From Armatimonadota bacterium (GTDB taxonomy: Bacteria; Armatimonadota; JAAZEB01), in assembly GCA_012512265.1 (NCBI GenBank), contig JAAZEM010000079.1, forward strand, positions 62,001 through 126,000: a DNA stretch of 64,000 nucleotides, given 5' to 3'. The notes under the pieces were generated by a model. The model was not told the DNA's origin, ran no database searches, and was given only the letters and a program-made list of their open reading frames with translations. Of the stretch, positions 43,525-51,926 are shown in pieces. The translations under genes were made by a program, and so were the position numbers. Every line of letters begins with the position of its first letter. Positions within the stretch are counted from its first letter, which is position 1.

Positions 43525-44532
43525 TCACTCGTTGGCGGCGTCGATCAGCGCCAGGATGTTTTCCGGCCGGGCGTCTCCAGGGATGCTGTGGGCGGGGGCC
43601 AGGACGTAGCCGCCCTCCTTGCCGACTTCGGCGACGAGCCGGCGCACCTCGGCTCGGACCTCGTCCGGCGTGCCGTGGGGGAGCAGGCGCTGGGTGCTCA
43701 CTCCGCCCCAGAAACTGAGCTTCCCGGCATAGAGCCGCTTCATCTCGTAGGGGTCCATTACCTCTGGCTGGAAGGGGTTGAAGCAGTCCAGCCCGATCTC
43801 GATGAGCTGCGGGAAGAGCTCCTGCACCTCGCCGCAGGAGTGGATCGTGACGAACTTGCCGGCCTCCTTACCCGCGGCGTACATGCGCGCCAGCCGGGGC
43901 TTCAGGAAGCGCTCCCAGAGCTTCCGGCCCATCAGCAGGCCACGCTGCGAGCCCCAGTCGTCGCCGAAGTGGATCGCGTCGATGTCGTAGGTTACGGCGC
44001 GGCGGACGAGGGCCACGTTGTAGTCACAGATGGCATCCAGGAGCTCGTCGACGAAGGAGGGCGCCTCGAGCATGTCGTAGAAGAGCGCCTCCATGCCGCG
44101 CAATGTCCACGCCCGCTCGAAGAGCGAGAAGCCGATGCCGAACTGGACGAACTTCCCCTGCTTGCGTGCGGCGGCGACGGCGTCCGCGAACCCCTCGAAC
44201 TTCGCGGGGTCGTTCGGATCCGGCAATTCAAGGCGGCTGAGATCGCGTTCGGGGAGGACGCAGTTGCAGACGTTGCCGATATCGCGGTCGATGCTGCGGT
44301 CCCACTGGACGCCGAACTCGTCCTGCCAGACGGTATCCGAGAGCCACCGCTCCTTGGGCCCGGGCTGGGCGGCGACGCCAGCGACCGAGTTATCAATCCG
44401 CTTGAGGAGCTCGTCGCTGCCGTAGTGGGCGACGAACGCGGCATGGGCCTTCTGGGTGAGGCTGATCACGTAGGGGCAGCGGTCGGGCTGCTGATGCCGC
44501 AGGGCGGCGTACATCCGTTCCCGGTGGGTCAT
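43525..44532 (-). CDS. Uroporphyrinogen decarboxylase family protein (MtaA/methyltransferase-like)
   Basis: TIM-barrel of the URO-D superfamily, 335 residues. FVTIHSCGEVQELFPQLIEI has the HxC motif seen in zinc-dependent cobamide methyltransferases (MtaA, CmuA) and not in true HemE. IDAIHFGDDWGSQRGLLMG and GLDCFNPFQPEV also fit that branch. It may move methyl groups to or from a corrinoid or thiol, for example from O-methylated compounds (inference); no corrinoid protein gene is nearby. AAGGAG is 8 bp before ATG 44532; the long upstream frame is not coding. Divergent from the GH141-like gene. Confidence 0.85.
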   Translation of the reverse strand: MTHRERMYAALRHQQPDRCPYVISLTQKAHAAFVAHYGSDELLKRIDNSVAGVAAQPGPKERWLSDTVWQDEFGVQWDRSIDRDIGNVCNCVLPERDLSRLELPDPNDPAKFEGFADAVAAARKQGKFVQFGIGFSLFERAWTLRGMEALFYDMLEAPSFVDELLDAICDYNVALVRRAVTYDIDAIHFGDDWGSQRGLLMGRKLWERFLKPRLARMYAAGKEAGKFVTIHSCGEVQELFPQLIEIGLDCFNPFQPEVMDPYEMKRLYAGKLSFWGGVSTQRLLPHGTPDEVRAEVRRLVAEVGKEGGYVLAPAHSIPGDARPENILALIDAANE

Positions 44533-44755
44533 CGATCTGTTCTCCTTCGTAGGTACGGCGGCAATAGATGGGTTCGCCAAGCACCGCCCGCTTCCTCCCC
44601 GCGGCTCAGTTTCCAGGCGTGCCAGGAACCGGGCCGCGCGCCGTTGAATGGCCCAGTAACGCGCGCGACGGCGGCCGCGCCGGGAGATGACTCTCGTGGT
44701 GGCGCGGCCACGGGCGCGGTGGTCACTGGATCGCCTGGGTGAGAGGAGCAGTGCC

Positions 44756-47293
44756 ATGAACTCTGCGCTCGCGATCACTCTGCTGCTGCTGGCGGGAGCC
44801 GCCGGGGTGGGGCCGGCCGCCGGCGAGACGGGGAAGCCGCCGGTGGTCTTCCACGTGGCGACAAATGGCAACGATTCCTGGAGCGGGCGGCTGCCGGAGC
44901 CGAACCGGGCGAGGACGGACGGCCCATTCGCCACGATCACGCGGGCACGCGACGCGATCCGGCAGCTGAAGGCAGGAGGCGGCCTCAACGCGCCGGTGGA
45001 AGTCCGCCTTCGGGGCGGGGTGTATACCATCACCGAGACGGTCACCTTCCTGCCGGAGGACTCCGGAACGAAAGAGTGCCCCATCTCGTACGTGGCCGCT
45101 CCCGGCGAGCGCCCGGTCCTGCGCGGGGGCCGGCGGATTACCGACTGGCGCCCCTACCAGGGAAAGATCCTCTGCGCCGATCTCCCCGAGGTGAAGGCGG
45201 GGCGTTGGTACTTCCGGCAGCTGTTTGTCGATGGTGCCCGCCAGGTGCGCGCGCGCTATCCCAACTTCGATCCCGCCAATCCCTATCGAAAAGGCTTCCT
45301 GTACACCAGTCGTGATTCGAGCGCGTTTGGCATCTGCGTGGGGAATATCCACAACCCGGGTGACTGGATGGAATACCGCGTGCGCGTGCCCGCCGAGGGC
45401 GATTACCATGCGTGGGTCTTCTATGCTGCGCTCAACAAGCCGCATGGCCACGGCACGATGGACGGGTGCTCGGTGCTCACGGTGGATGGCGGCGAAGCGG
45501 TGCCGCTGAGTAACCTGCCGGATACGGGGGGCTGGGGCATCTACCGGTGGAGCCGGAGCGCCTCGCTGCGCCTGCCCGCGGGCGAGCGCGTGATCCGGTG
45601 GCAGAACGTCCGGGGCGGCGGGCTCAACCTGGAGGCGTTCGCCTTTACGAACGACCCGGAGTGGAAGCCGGACGGGACGGCGCTCCCACCTGTGGCCGAG
45701 GGGATGCACATTCTCCTTGTCCAGGCCGAGAACTTCACGGCGAGCCATGGGAGCCAGCTCTCTGTCGGTGGCACCGGCACCGGCTCGAAGACGGAGTTCT
45801 ACTACGCGCCTGGCACCTTCAAGCCGTCGTGGGCGAAGGCGACGGACGCCGAAATCCACATCTTCCAATCTGGCAGCTGCCGCGCTTTCAAAGAGATCGT
45901 CTCCATTCAGGCCGTGGACGAGGCCGCGCGCAAGGTGACCGTGGCGGGTCCGGAGTGCGTCGCGGCGTTGCACGCGGGTGACCGCTACTTCGTGGAGAAC
46001 GTCTTCGAGGAGCTCGACCAGCCCGGCGAGTGGTACCTCGACCAGCAGGAAGGCCGGCTCTACTACTGGCCGGCCCGGCCGCTGACGCCGAACACCGTCG
46101 TAGTTGCGCCGGTGGTGAGCCGGATGTTCGACTTCGCGGGCGATGCTGAGAGCGGGAAACACGTGGAGCACATCTGGCTGCGTGGGCTGACGATTGAGGC
46201 CACGGACTATCAGCCGGGCGACGGGTGCATCGGCTACGGCATGGGGAAAGAGGGCGTGGTCCACCTGAAGGACGCCCGCGCCTGCGTCGTCGAGGAGTGC
46301 ACCTTCCGCGAGATCGGGCGCTACGCGGTCTGCGCGGAGGGCGGCGGCGATCACTCGATCTGCCGGAACGAGATCTCGCACACCGCGCAGGGGGGCGTGC
46401 TCCTCCTGGGGGCGGCGCGAAACACCGTGTCGGACAACCACATCCATCACCTGGGGTGGGTCTACAAGCACATCGGCGGGGTGGTCCTGGAGGGCAAGGG
46501 CACCGATGAGAACGTGGTCTCACACAACGCCATCCACGACAGCCCGCGCTATGGGATCACGCTGAAGAACGCCGGCGTGCGCAACGTGATCGAGTTCAAC
46601 CGCATAGAGCGAACGAACACGGAGACGTATGACACCGGCGGGATCGAGGTGACCCAGCACGACCGGAACCAGCGCTCGGGGAGTGTCATCCGGAACAACG
46701 TCGTGATCGACACCATCGGCTACTCCTCGGTGGAGGAGCGGCCCACCTTCCTCTCCTGGAGCATCTATCTCGACTCCTTCGCGGGCGGCTACACCGTGAC
46801 CAATAACCTGTGCATCGGGAGTTCCCACGGGGGGATCATGCTCCAGGGGGGCAAGGAGAACCGCGTCGAGAACAACATCTTCGTAAACGGCCGGCTGAAC
46901 CAGGGGCACATCTCGAATTTCGCGAGCAACTCGGAGGACCTGGTGCTGGAGCGCAACATCTTCTACACCACATCGCCGGATGCGACGCTTTTCAACGTGG
47001 GTCGCCTGGACGAGCGCGTGCTTCGCGCCGAACGGAATCTCTATTACAACGCGAGCGGGAAAGAGCCGGTGTTCCGCGGCGGGGGGATCCCCTCATTCGA
47101 GGAGTGGCAGCGAAGGGGCTTCGACCAGAACAGCGTGGTCGCAGATCCCCTCTTCGTCAACCCGAGGCGGGGCAACTTCGCGCTAAGGCCGGATTCGCCG
47201 GCGCTCAAGCTCGGTTTCCGCCCGTTCGATATCAAGGAGGTCGGCCCGCGGCACAAGCCGTGCCGCTGCCAGCCGACGCCGCCGGACCGGTAG
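44756..47293 (+). CDS. Secreted right-handed beta-helix glycosidase-like protein (GH141-like)
   Basis: 845 residues. Signal peptide about 1-24. The opening FHVATNGNDSWSGRLPEPN and GPFATITRARDAIRQLK is typical of GH141-type and related pectate-lyase-like proteins. A carbohydrate-binding-module-like insert (about 195-310, IHNPGDWMEYRVRVPAEGDY) interrupts the helix. The C-terminal two thirds are parallel beta-helix coils with NEISHTAQGGVLLLG, NHIHHLGWVYKHIGG, RYGITLKNAGVRNVIEFNRI and NNLCIGSSHGGIMLQGG. Probably an alpha-L-fucosidase, xylanase or lyase on complex plant or algal glycan; the reaction is not certain. GAGAGGAG precedes ATG. Confidence 0.85.
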   Translation: MNSALAITLLLLAGAAGVGPAAGETGKPPVVFHVATNGNDSWSGRLPEPNRARTDGPFATITRARDAIRQLKAGGGLNAPVEVRLRGGVYTITETVTFLPEDSGTKECPISYVAAPGERPVLRGGRRITDWRPYQGKILCADLPEVKAGRWYFRQLFVDGARQVRARYPNFDPANPYRKGFLYTSRDSSAFGICVGNIHNPGDWMEYRVRVPAEGDYHAWVFYAALNKPHGHGTMDGCSVLTVDGGEAVPLSNLPDTGGWGIYRWSRSASLRLPAGERVIRWQNVRGGGLNLEAFAFTNDPEWKPDGTALPPVAEGMHILLVQAENFTASHGSQLSVGGTGTGSKTEFYYAPGTFKPSWAKATDAEIHIFQSGSCRAFKEIVSIQAVDEAARKVTVAGPECVAALHAGDRYFVENVFEELDQPGEWYLDQQEGRLYYWPARPLTPNTVVVAPVVSRMFDFAGDAESGKHVEHIWLRGLTIEATDYQPGDGCIGYGMGKEGVVHLKDARACVVEECTFREIGRYAVCAEGGGDHSICRNEISHTAQGGVLLLGAARNTVSDNHIHHLGWVYKHIGGVVLEGKGTDENVVSHNAIHDSPRYGITLKNAGVRNVIEFNRIERTNTETYDTGGIEVTQHDRNQRSGSVIRNNVVIDTIGYSSVEERPTFLSWSIYLDSFAGGYTVTNNLCIGSSHGGIMLQGGKENRVENNIFVNGRLNQGHISNFASNSEDLVLERNIFYTTSPDATLFNVGRLDERVLRAERNLYYNASGKEPVFRGGGIPSFEEWQRRGFDQNSVVADPLFVNPRRGNFALRPDSPALKLGFRPFDIKEVGPRHKPCRCQPTPPDR

Positions 47294-47362
47294 CGCGCGC
47301 ATCTGGCCATGCTGCGAGCAGGCAGGGATGCCGGCAGCTTCGCGGGCGCCCCTGCCTCTGGC

Positions 47363-47391
47363 GTGACGCCCGGGCACGAATGTGGTATGAT
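47363..47391 (+). promoter_or_regulatory. Candidate promoter of the PHP-like gene
   Basis: GTGACG (47363-47368), 17-bp spacer, TGg-TATGAT extended -10 (47386-47391), about 115 bp before ATG 47506. Confidence 0.55.
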
Positions 47392-47505
47392 GAGGGCGCT
47401 TGAGCCCGCGCGCCCGAGCGCGCGAGCGGGCCGGCGGAGGCTATAGCACGAGCCAGCAGGAGAGCGGGATGCGGCGAGAACGCATCTCCCACAGGAGAGA
47501 AAGGC

Positions 47506-48849
47506 ATGATGGACCCGAAGGCACTGGAGCAGAAGCTCGATTCGTTTGATCCGGTTGCGCGGCGCGAGGCGCTGGGCCGCTTGGCGGCACTGGCGTTGCC
47601 TCCCGCGCCGGTGAGCGAGAACATCAATCTACACTTCCACTCGTTCTTCTCCTACAACGCGGAGGGGTGGTCACCATCGCACATCGCCTGGGCGGCGCAT
47701 CGGGCCGGGCTCTACGCAGCGGGCTTGTGCGACTTCGATGTTCTCGACGGTCTCGACGAGTTTCTCCAGGCGGGCGAGTTGCTGGGTCTGCGCGCCACGG
47801 TGAACCTGGAGACGCGCGCCTTCCTGAAGGAGTATGCCGATAGGGAGATCTCCTCGCCGGGCGAGCCGGGCGTCACCTACATCATGGGCGGGGGCTTCGC
47901 CCGCGCGCTTTCCGCGGGCTCTCCCCAGGCGAGTGGTCTTGCCGCCTACCGCGAGGCCGCGCGCGCGCGTAATCTGGCCCTGCTGGAACGCATCAACCCC
48001 CACGTATCCGAGATCGCCATCGATTACGAGCGCGACGTGCTCCCGCTGACGCCGTTGGGCGTCGCCACGGAGCGGCACATCATCCGCGCCTACCTCAACC
48101 GCTCGAAAGCGGTCTTCAAGACGCCCGAGGCCACCGCGGGGTATTGGTCCGGGCTTCTCGGGAAGGATGCCGCCGAGATCCAGGCGATCCTGGACGGGCC
48201 GGCGATGGAGGAGGCGGTCCGCTCGAAGCTCGTGAAGAAGGGCGGTCTCGGCTACGTGCAGCCCTCCGAGGAGAGTTTCCCGCCCGTGGATGACTTCGTC
48301 GTTTGGGTCGCCTCGTGCGGGGCCGTGCCGATGGTGGCCTGGCTGGATGGCACCAGCGAAGGCGAGAAGGATGGCCGGGCGCTTCTGGAATGCCTGCGCG
48401 CCAAGGGGTGCCAGGCGCTGAACATCATCCCGGACCGCAACTGGAACATCAAGGACCCCGATTCGCGCGCGGTGAAGGTGGCCAACCTGCGCGCCATCGT
48501 CGCTGCGGCGGACGACCTGGGGATGCCGATCAACATCGGCACCGAGATGAACAAGGCCGGGCTCCCGTTCGTGGACGACCTGAACGGCCCCGTGCTCTGC
48601 GAGTTCAAGCCGAGCTTTCTGCGGGGCGCGCGCGTGATGGTCGGCCACTCTATTCTCCTGCGCTACGCGGGGGTCTCCTACATCTCGTACGAAGCGGATA
48701 TCGCCGAGAAGAACGCCTTCTTCGAGTCGGTCGGGGCGCTGCCGCCGCTGACCGCGCCGGTGGCCGCCCGGCTGGCAGAGATGGGCGAGGAGAAAGCCTA
48801 CGCCGCCATCCGCGATGCCGCGGCCAGGGGCGCCTGGCCGGGAGTGTAA
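47506..48849 (+). CDS. PHP-domain-like metal-dependent hydrolase
   Basis: 447 residues, cytoplasmic. ENINLHFHSFFSYNAEGWS has the HxH opening of the PHP fold. LYAAGLCDFDVLDGLDEFL, ATVNLETRAFL (metal-binding Glu) and, far downstream, INIGTEMNKAGLPFVDD and MVGHSILLRYAG (late His) fit further metal motifs. A long helical insert lies at about 165-255. The substrate is unknown, perhaps a phosphoester of a sugar. ATG 47506 (or 47509) follows AGGAGAG. It follows the beta-helix gene but has its own promoter candidate. Confidence 0.75.
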   Translation: MMDPKALEQKLDSFDPVARREALGRLAALALPPAPVSENINLHFHSFFSYNAEGWSPSHIAWAAHRAGLYAAGLCDFDVLDGLDEFLQAGELLGLRATVNLETRAFLKEYADREISSPGEPGVTYIMGGGFARALSAGSPQASGLAAYREAARARNLALLERINPHVSEIAIDYERDVLPLTPLGVATERHIIRAYLNRSKAVFKTPEATAGYWSGLLGKDAAEIQAILDGPAMEEAVRSKLVKKGGLGYVQPSEESFPPVDDFVVWVASCGAVPMVAWLDGTSEGEKDGRALLECLRAKGCQALNIIPDRNWNIKDPDSRAVKVANLRAIVAAADDLGMPINIGTEMNKAGLPFVDDLNGPVLCEFKPSFLRGARVMVGHSILLRYAGVSYISYEADIAEKNAFFESVGALPPLTAPVAARLAEMGEEKAYAAIRDAAARGAWPGV

Positions 48850-48925
48850 CGCGGTCTCCGCGCCGGCCTCGCGCGCGAGAAGCCCGTGACAGCTGCAGGA
48901 GCAGGAGCGACCGAGCCGGGCGCGC

Positions 48926-49564
48926 TCAGAACGCGGGGCCGCGGTAGAAATGCCGGCCCAAGCCAATCGTGAAGATGAGGCAGCCGTAGAGCGCGTGCTG
49001 GAACGAGGCGAGCAACAAAGAGCCCGAGCGGCGGTAGGTCGTCGCGAAGAGAAAGCCGCCGCATCCCGAGAGAAGCAGGGCCACGGCGTTCCCGTAGATA
49101 ATGTGCATCCAGGCGAACGAGAGTGCGCTTGCCCAGGTGAGCATCGCCTCGGTCCGGAGGAGCGGCCGGTAGCGGTGGAAGAGGAACGCGCGGTAGATCA
49201 GCTCCTGGGGGTAGACCGAGAGGAGCGGATAGAGCACCATCACCAGGAGCCAGATGATCGGCGAGCGTCGCGCCAGCCCGAGCCACGATTCCGGGTCGAA
49301 TACCAGGACCCCGGCGACGAGCAGGGGGGCGGTCACGGCGAAGAGCCGCAGCACGCCCCTCGCGCCCCGGCGGAAGCCCTCGGTGTTCCATAGCACCTTG
49401 CGGTCGAAGCCCGGGGCGCGGAGGAGCCACGTCAGGCAGGCGCCAGCAACGGCGAGAAGGAGCAGGATCTTGGGCACGGGCAGCCGGTAGGTAGTCAGCA
49501 ACGCCGGCACGCCGACGAAGACAACCGCGAATTCAACGATGAGCGGGGCGTTGCCCGCTGCCAC
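48926..49564 (-). CDS. CPBP family intramembrane metalloprotease
   Basis: 212 residues with about six membrane helices. Motif 1 YPQELIYRAFLFHRY is the (E/Q)ExxxR form; motif 2 is FAWMHIIYGN, motif 3 FQHALYG, each with the His or Glu expected for the Rce1/CPBP site. Family roles include prenyl-protein processing and bacteriocin self-immunity; no peptide gene is seen nearby. GTG start with GGAGAGGAG upstream. Alone on the minus strand. Confidence 0.87.
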   Translation of the reverse strand: MAAGNAPLIVEFAVVFVGVPALLTTYRLPVPKILLLLAVAGACLTWLLRAPGFDRKVLWNTEGFRRGARGVLRLFAVTAPLLVAGVLVFDPESWLGLARRSPIIWLLVMVLYPLLSVYPQELIYRAFLFHRYRPLLRTEAMLTWASALSFAWMHIIYGNAVALLLSGCGGFLFATTYRRSGSLLLASFQHALYGCLIFTIGLGRHFYRGPAF

Positions 49565-49896
49565 GATGGCTCCTCTCCAGTCGGGTGCCGCATAGTTGCG
49601 GCACTCCCTTCATCCCTCCTGGCAAGTGCAGGCGCGCGCGAGCCTTGGCGTCATTCCGTGGACAGTGGTCACGAACCCTGGCCGGCAGAAGCGCGCGAGC
49701 GGCAGGATGGCACTGGCAAGAGATTCGATGGCGAGCGCGCGGAATCCCGCCAGGGAAGGGCGGTTTCCCGCGGCACCGAAAGCTGCGTTTGAGCCATGCG
49801 GCAGCGATCCCGGGCGCGGGGCGTTGCCGGCGTCGCCTCGATGACGGGCAGACCGGCGCGCGCCATCATGAACGCTTCGCGGAGCCGAGGATGGCG
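49565..49896. other. Intergenic region
   Basis: No gene, promoter or repeat supported; short GC-rich frames only. Confidence 0.35.
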
Positions 49897-50184
49897 TCAC
49901 ATGCCTCGCGGTGGCCTCTCGCGCGTGATCTCCTGAAGGAGCGTGAGGAGCTGTTCGCGCAAGTCGCGACACGCATGCGTTTGGGGAGCGTTGGCGAGAA
50001 GCGCCAGGCCGCAGAGCGCCAGCTCGTGTGCGTAGAGTGGCTTGCCATGAGCCATCATCTGGCAGGCGCCTGACAGGTGCATTCGTGCGAGCATCGGAAT
50101 CTCCGCGGGCGTGAAGGGCTCGTCCTCGCGTCGCGCCCGTTCCGCGCAGTCGCGGCATCGGGCCCGGGGGGAATGCACGCGCAT
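49897..50184 (-). CDS. Small Cys-containing hypothetical protein, 95 residues
   Basis: Begins MRVHSPRARCRDCAERARR with a single CxxC pair, then mostly helix (EIPMLARMHLSGACQMMAHG, HELALCGLALLANAP, LREQLLTLLQEITRE). Not recognised. GGGAGGT lies 7 bp before ATG 50184. Upstream on the same strand is the two-helix membrane protein gene, separated by about 90 bp, so the two may be co-transcribed. Confidence 0.6.
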   Translation of the reverse strand: MRVHSPRARCRDCAERARREDEPFTPAEIPMLARMHLSGACQMMAHGKPLYAHELALCGLALLANAPQTHACRDLREQLLTLLQEITRERPPRGM

Positions 50185-50277
50185 CACAGCACCTCCCAAA
50201 CAGCGAGCGGCGCGCCTGGGCGGGGGGCGGCCGCATGGAGGTATGCTACCCCGAAACAGCCCGTCCTAATCCTCCGC

Positions 50278-50493
50278 TCATACGACGCGCCGGATGAAGT
50301 AGTAAAGCGCTGTCAGGATGCCGGCGATGGCCAGAAGATGCCCGGCGATGAGCCCTGTCCACGCGCCCACCCATGCCGGAGTGCCCGGGTTGGCCTGAAC
50401 ATACTGCCACAGGCCGTAGCCCGCGATCACCAATCCGTTCAACAAGAGCAGCGTGCCCCAGAGTAAGAGCCGCCTGCTCTGTTGCTCTTCCAT
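50278..50493 (-). CDS. Small two-helix membrane protein, 71 residues
   Basis: MEEQQSRRLLLWGTLLLLNG starts the first membrane helix (about 9-29); a second follows at about 43-67 (AWTGLIAGHLLAIAGILTAL), ending YYFIRRVV. The charge pattern suggests both ends are in the cytoplasm. No known family recognised. A GGGGCAGG site precedes ATG. Confidence 0.6.
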   Translation of the reverse strand: MEEQQSRRLLLWGTLLLLNGLVIAGYGLWQYVQANPGTPAWVGAWTGLIAGHLLAIAGILTALYYFIRRVV

Positions 50494-50624
50494 TGGCGCC
50501 TGCCCCCTCCCCGTTTCGCACGCGAGACAACCAGTGTCACCCTCACTCTACCACAGGAGAGCTCCGTCTCAAACACTGCTTCACCGGGCCCAGCGCCCCG
50601 GCAGCACGCGATACGATGGGGAAG

Positions 50625-51491
50625 CTACATCTCTACCGGGTAGCGCAGGGATGACTGGAGATCTCCAATCACGTCGAGGATCTTATGACGTGTCTTGTCA
50701 TCGAGCGTGCGCCAGCGGTCGTAGGGTTGCTTGAGATGGCGCTCCACACCCGCCGCGAGTGCAGCCATCGCCTTGGGGCCATCGTCGAGCGCGCAGTGCT
50801 GGCAGATGCGCGTCAACACCTCCATGGGCGCTTGCAGCAGCTCCTCGTAGCGCACCAGCAGCCCGCGCTTGCTACCAAGCGCCGCCAGGTCGGGCAGGGC
50901 GATTGTGTGTACGGAGACCCACTGGCACGGTGCGTGCGGCATCGGGACGCCGCGAGCGATGAGCGACGCCACCGTGTGCCGGCCATCACGGACCACATGG
51001 ATCACGAAGCAATCTGGGTAGAGGCAGTTGATGAAGGGAATCCGGATGGCATTCGAGGGAGTCTTCTCCAGCAGGCGGCCCGTAGGGCAAGCGGCGGCAA
51101 ACGCCTGGCGAAAGAACGCCAGCAGCTCCGGGGTGGCATCTGCCTCGGTCTTGCGCAGAGTGGCGAGCCAGGGGGGCAGCGCCCACCGATGGTGGCTGCC
51201 GTCATAGAACCGACGTTTCCAAATCCACTGGCCCTCATGATGGGGGCCTTTGCCCACATTGCTCAGCTGGGGGTGCTGGCCGAGGAGCAGCGACAGGATC
51301 GAGGTGCCGCCCCGATTGCAGCCGGAGATGAAGATCGGCGGCCCGCCCCCCGGATGCAAGAGGTCGCCATCTCCGCGCGCGCGTCCGCGCCACCATCGCC
51401 AGGGGGAGAACCAGGGGAATCCTGCAACCTGGAGAAGACCTGGGCGGACAGCGAGCGCACCCTGCTTATCAGCGACCAGTCGTTCCTGCAT
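50625..51491 (-). CDS. PAPS-dependent sulfotransferase
   Basis: About 288 residues. PPIFISGCNRGGTSILSLLL is the 5'-phosphosulfate-binding loop near residue 52. CFVIHVVRDGRHTVASLIARG is split here as VIHVVRDGRHTVAS and LIARG and is the 3'-phosphate site. LLVRYEELLQAP and a late RW..LDDKTRHKI complete the fold. Typical role is O- or N-sulfation of glycans or small metabolites. Start ATG 51491 is the best of several weak choices; sequence upstream does not look coding. Sulfated cell-surface glycan is one possible product (inference). Confidence 0.82.
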   Translation of the reverse strand: MQERLVADKQGALAVRPGLLQVAGFPWFSPWRWWRGRARGDGDLLHPGGGPPIFISGCNRGGTSILSLLLGQHPQLSNVGKGPHHEGQWIWKRRFYDGSHHRWALPPWLATLRKTEADATPELLAFFRQAFAAACPTGRLLEKTPSNAIRIPFINCLYPDCFVIHVVRDGRHTVASLIARGVPMPHAPCQWVSVHTIALPDLAALGSKRGLLVRYEELLQAPMEVLTRICQHCALDDGPKAMAALAAGVERHLKQPYDRWRTLDDKTRHKILDVIGDLQSSLRYPVEM

Positions 51492-51926
51492 CCTGGGGCT
51501 AAGAGACACCGTGTGGGACTCCCTCCTTCTGCAACGACACTGGGCGCGACCAAGCGGGGCTCGGTCGTGCCAGGTGTTCCATCGTGCATCCGCACGGGCA
51601 TGCCGGGCCCCCATGCCTATCCGGAAGTCGTTCGGGTCAGGATGCGGTGTCCGGACACGAGGCGCAAGCCCACCGGCTCGCCGCCAGCAGGGCGATGGCG
51701 TGCCACTTCGCTGGGCAGGCCCCTGGTGGTGGGAAGGGGCCTGCCCCTCATGAGTACCCGCCTGCGTCGGCATTCCAGATCGCCGCGCAGTGGCGCCTGC
51801 CCGCGCCTCTCGCGTGCGGCATAGCTCCCGCGAGAGAAGCACTATATCGCGGGGAGTGACCAGACGGCGTGAAACCAGAGCCGACGCGCCACCCAGGACC
51901 ATCCAGGCATGGGGGAGGATACTCTA
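51492..51926. other. Intergenic region upstream of the sulfotransferase
   Basis: About 435 bp without a convincing gene; open frames continue from the sulfotransferase but are Arg/Pro-rich. It contains a small CCCGCGA/TCGCGGG stem at 51828-51854. Confidence 0.35.

Noticed and set aside
43525-44532. hemE (true uroporphyrinogen decarboxylase)
   Set aside because: The HSCGE metal motif and the lack of any haem gene nearby fit the methyltransferase-like branch better.
50685-51824. 379-residue plus-strand frame opposite the sulfotransferase
   Set aside because: Antisense shadow; the minus strand carries both PAPS-binding motifs.
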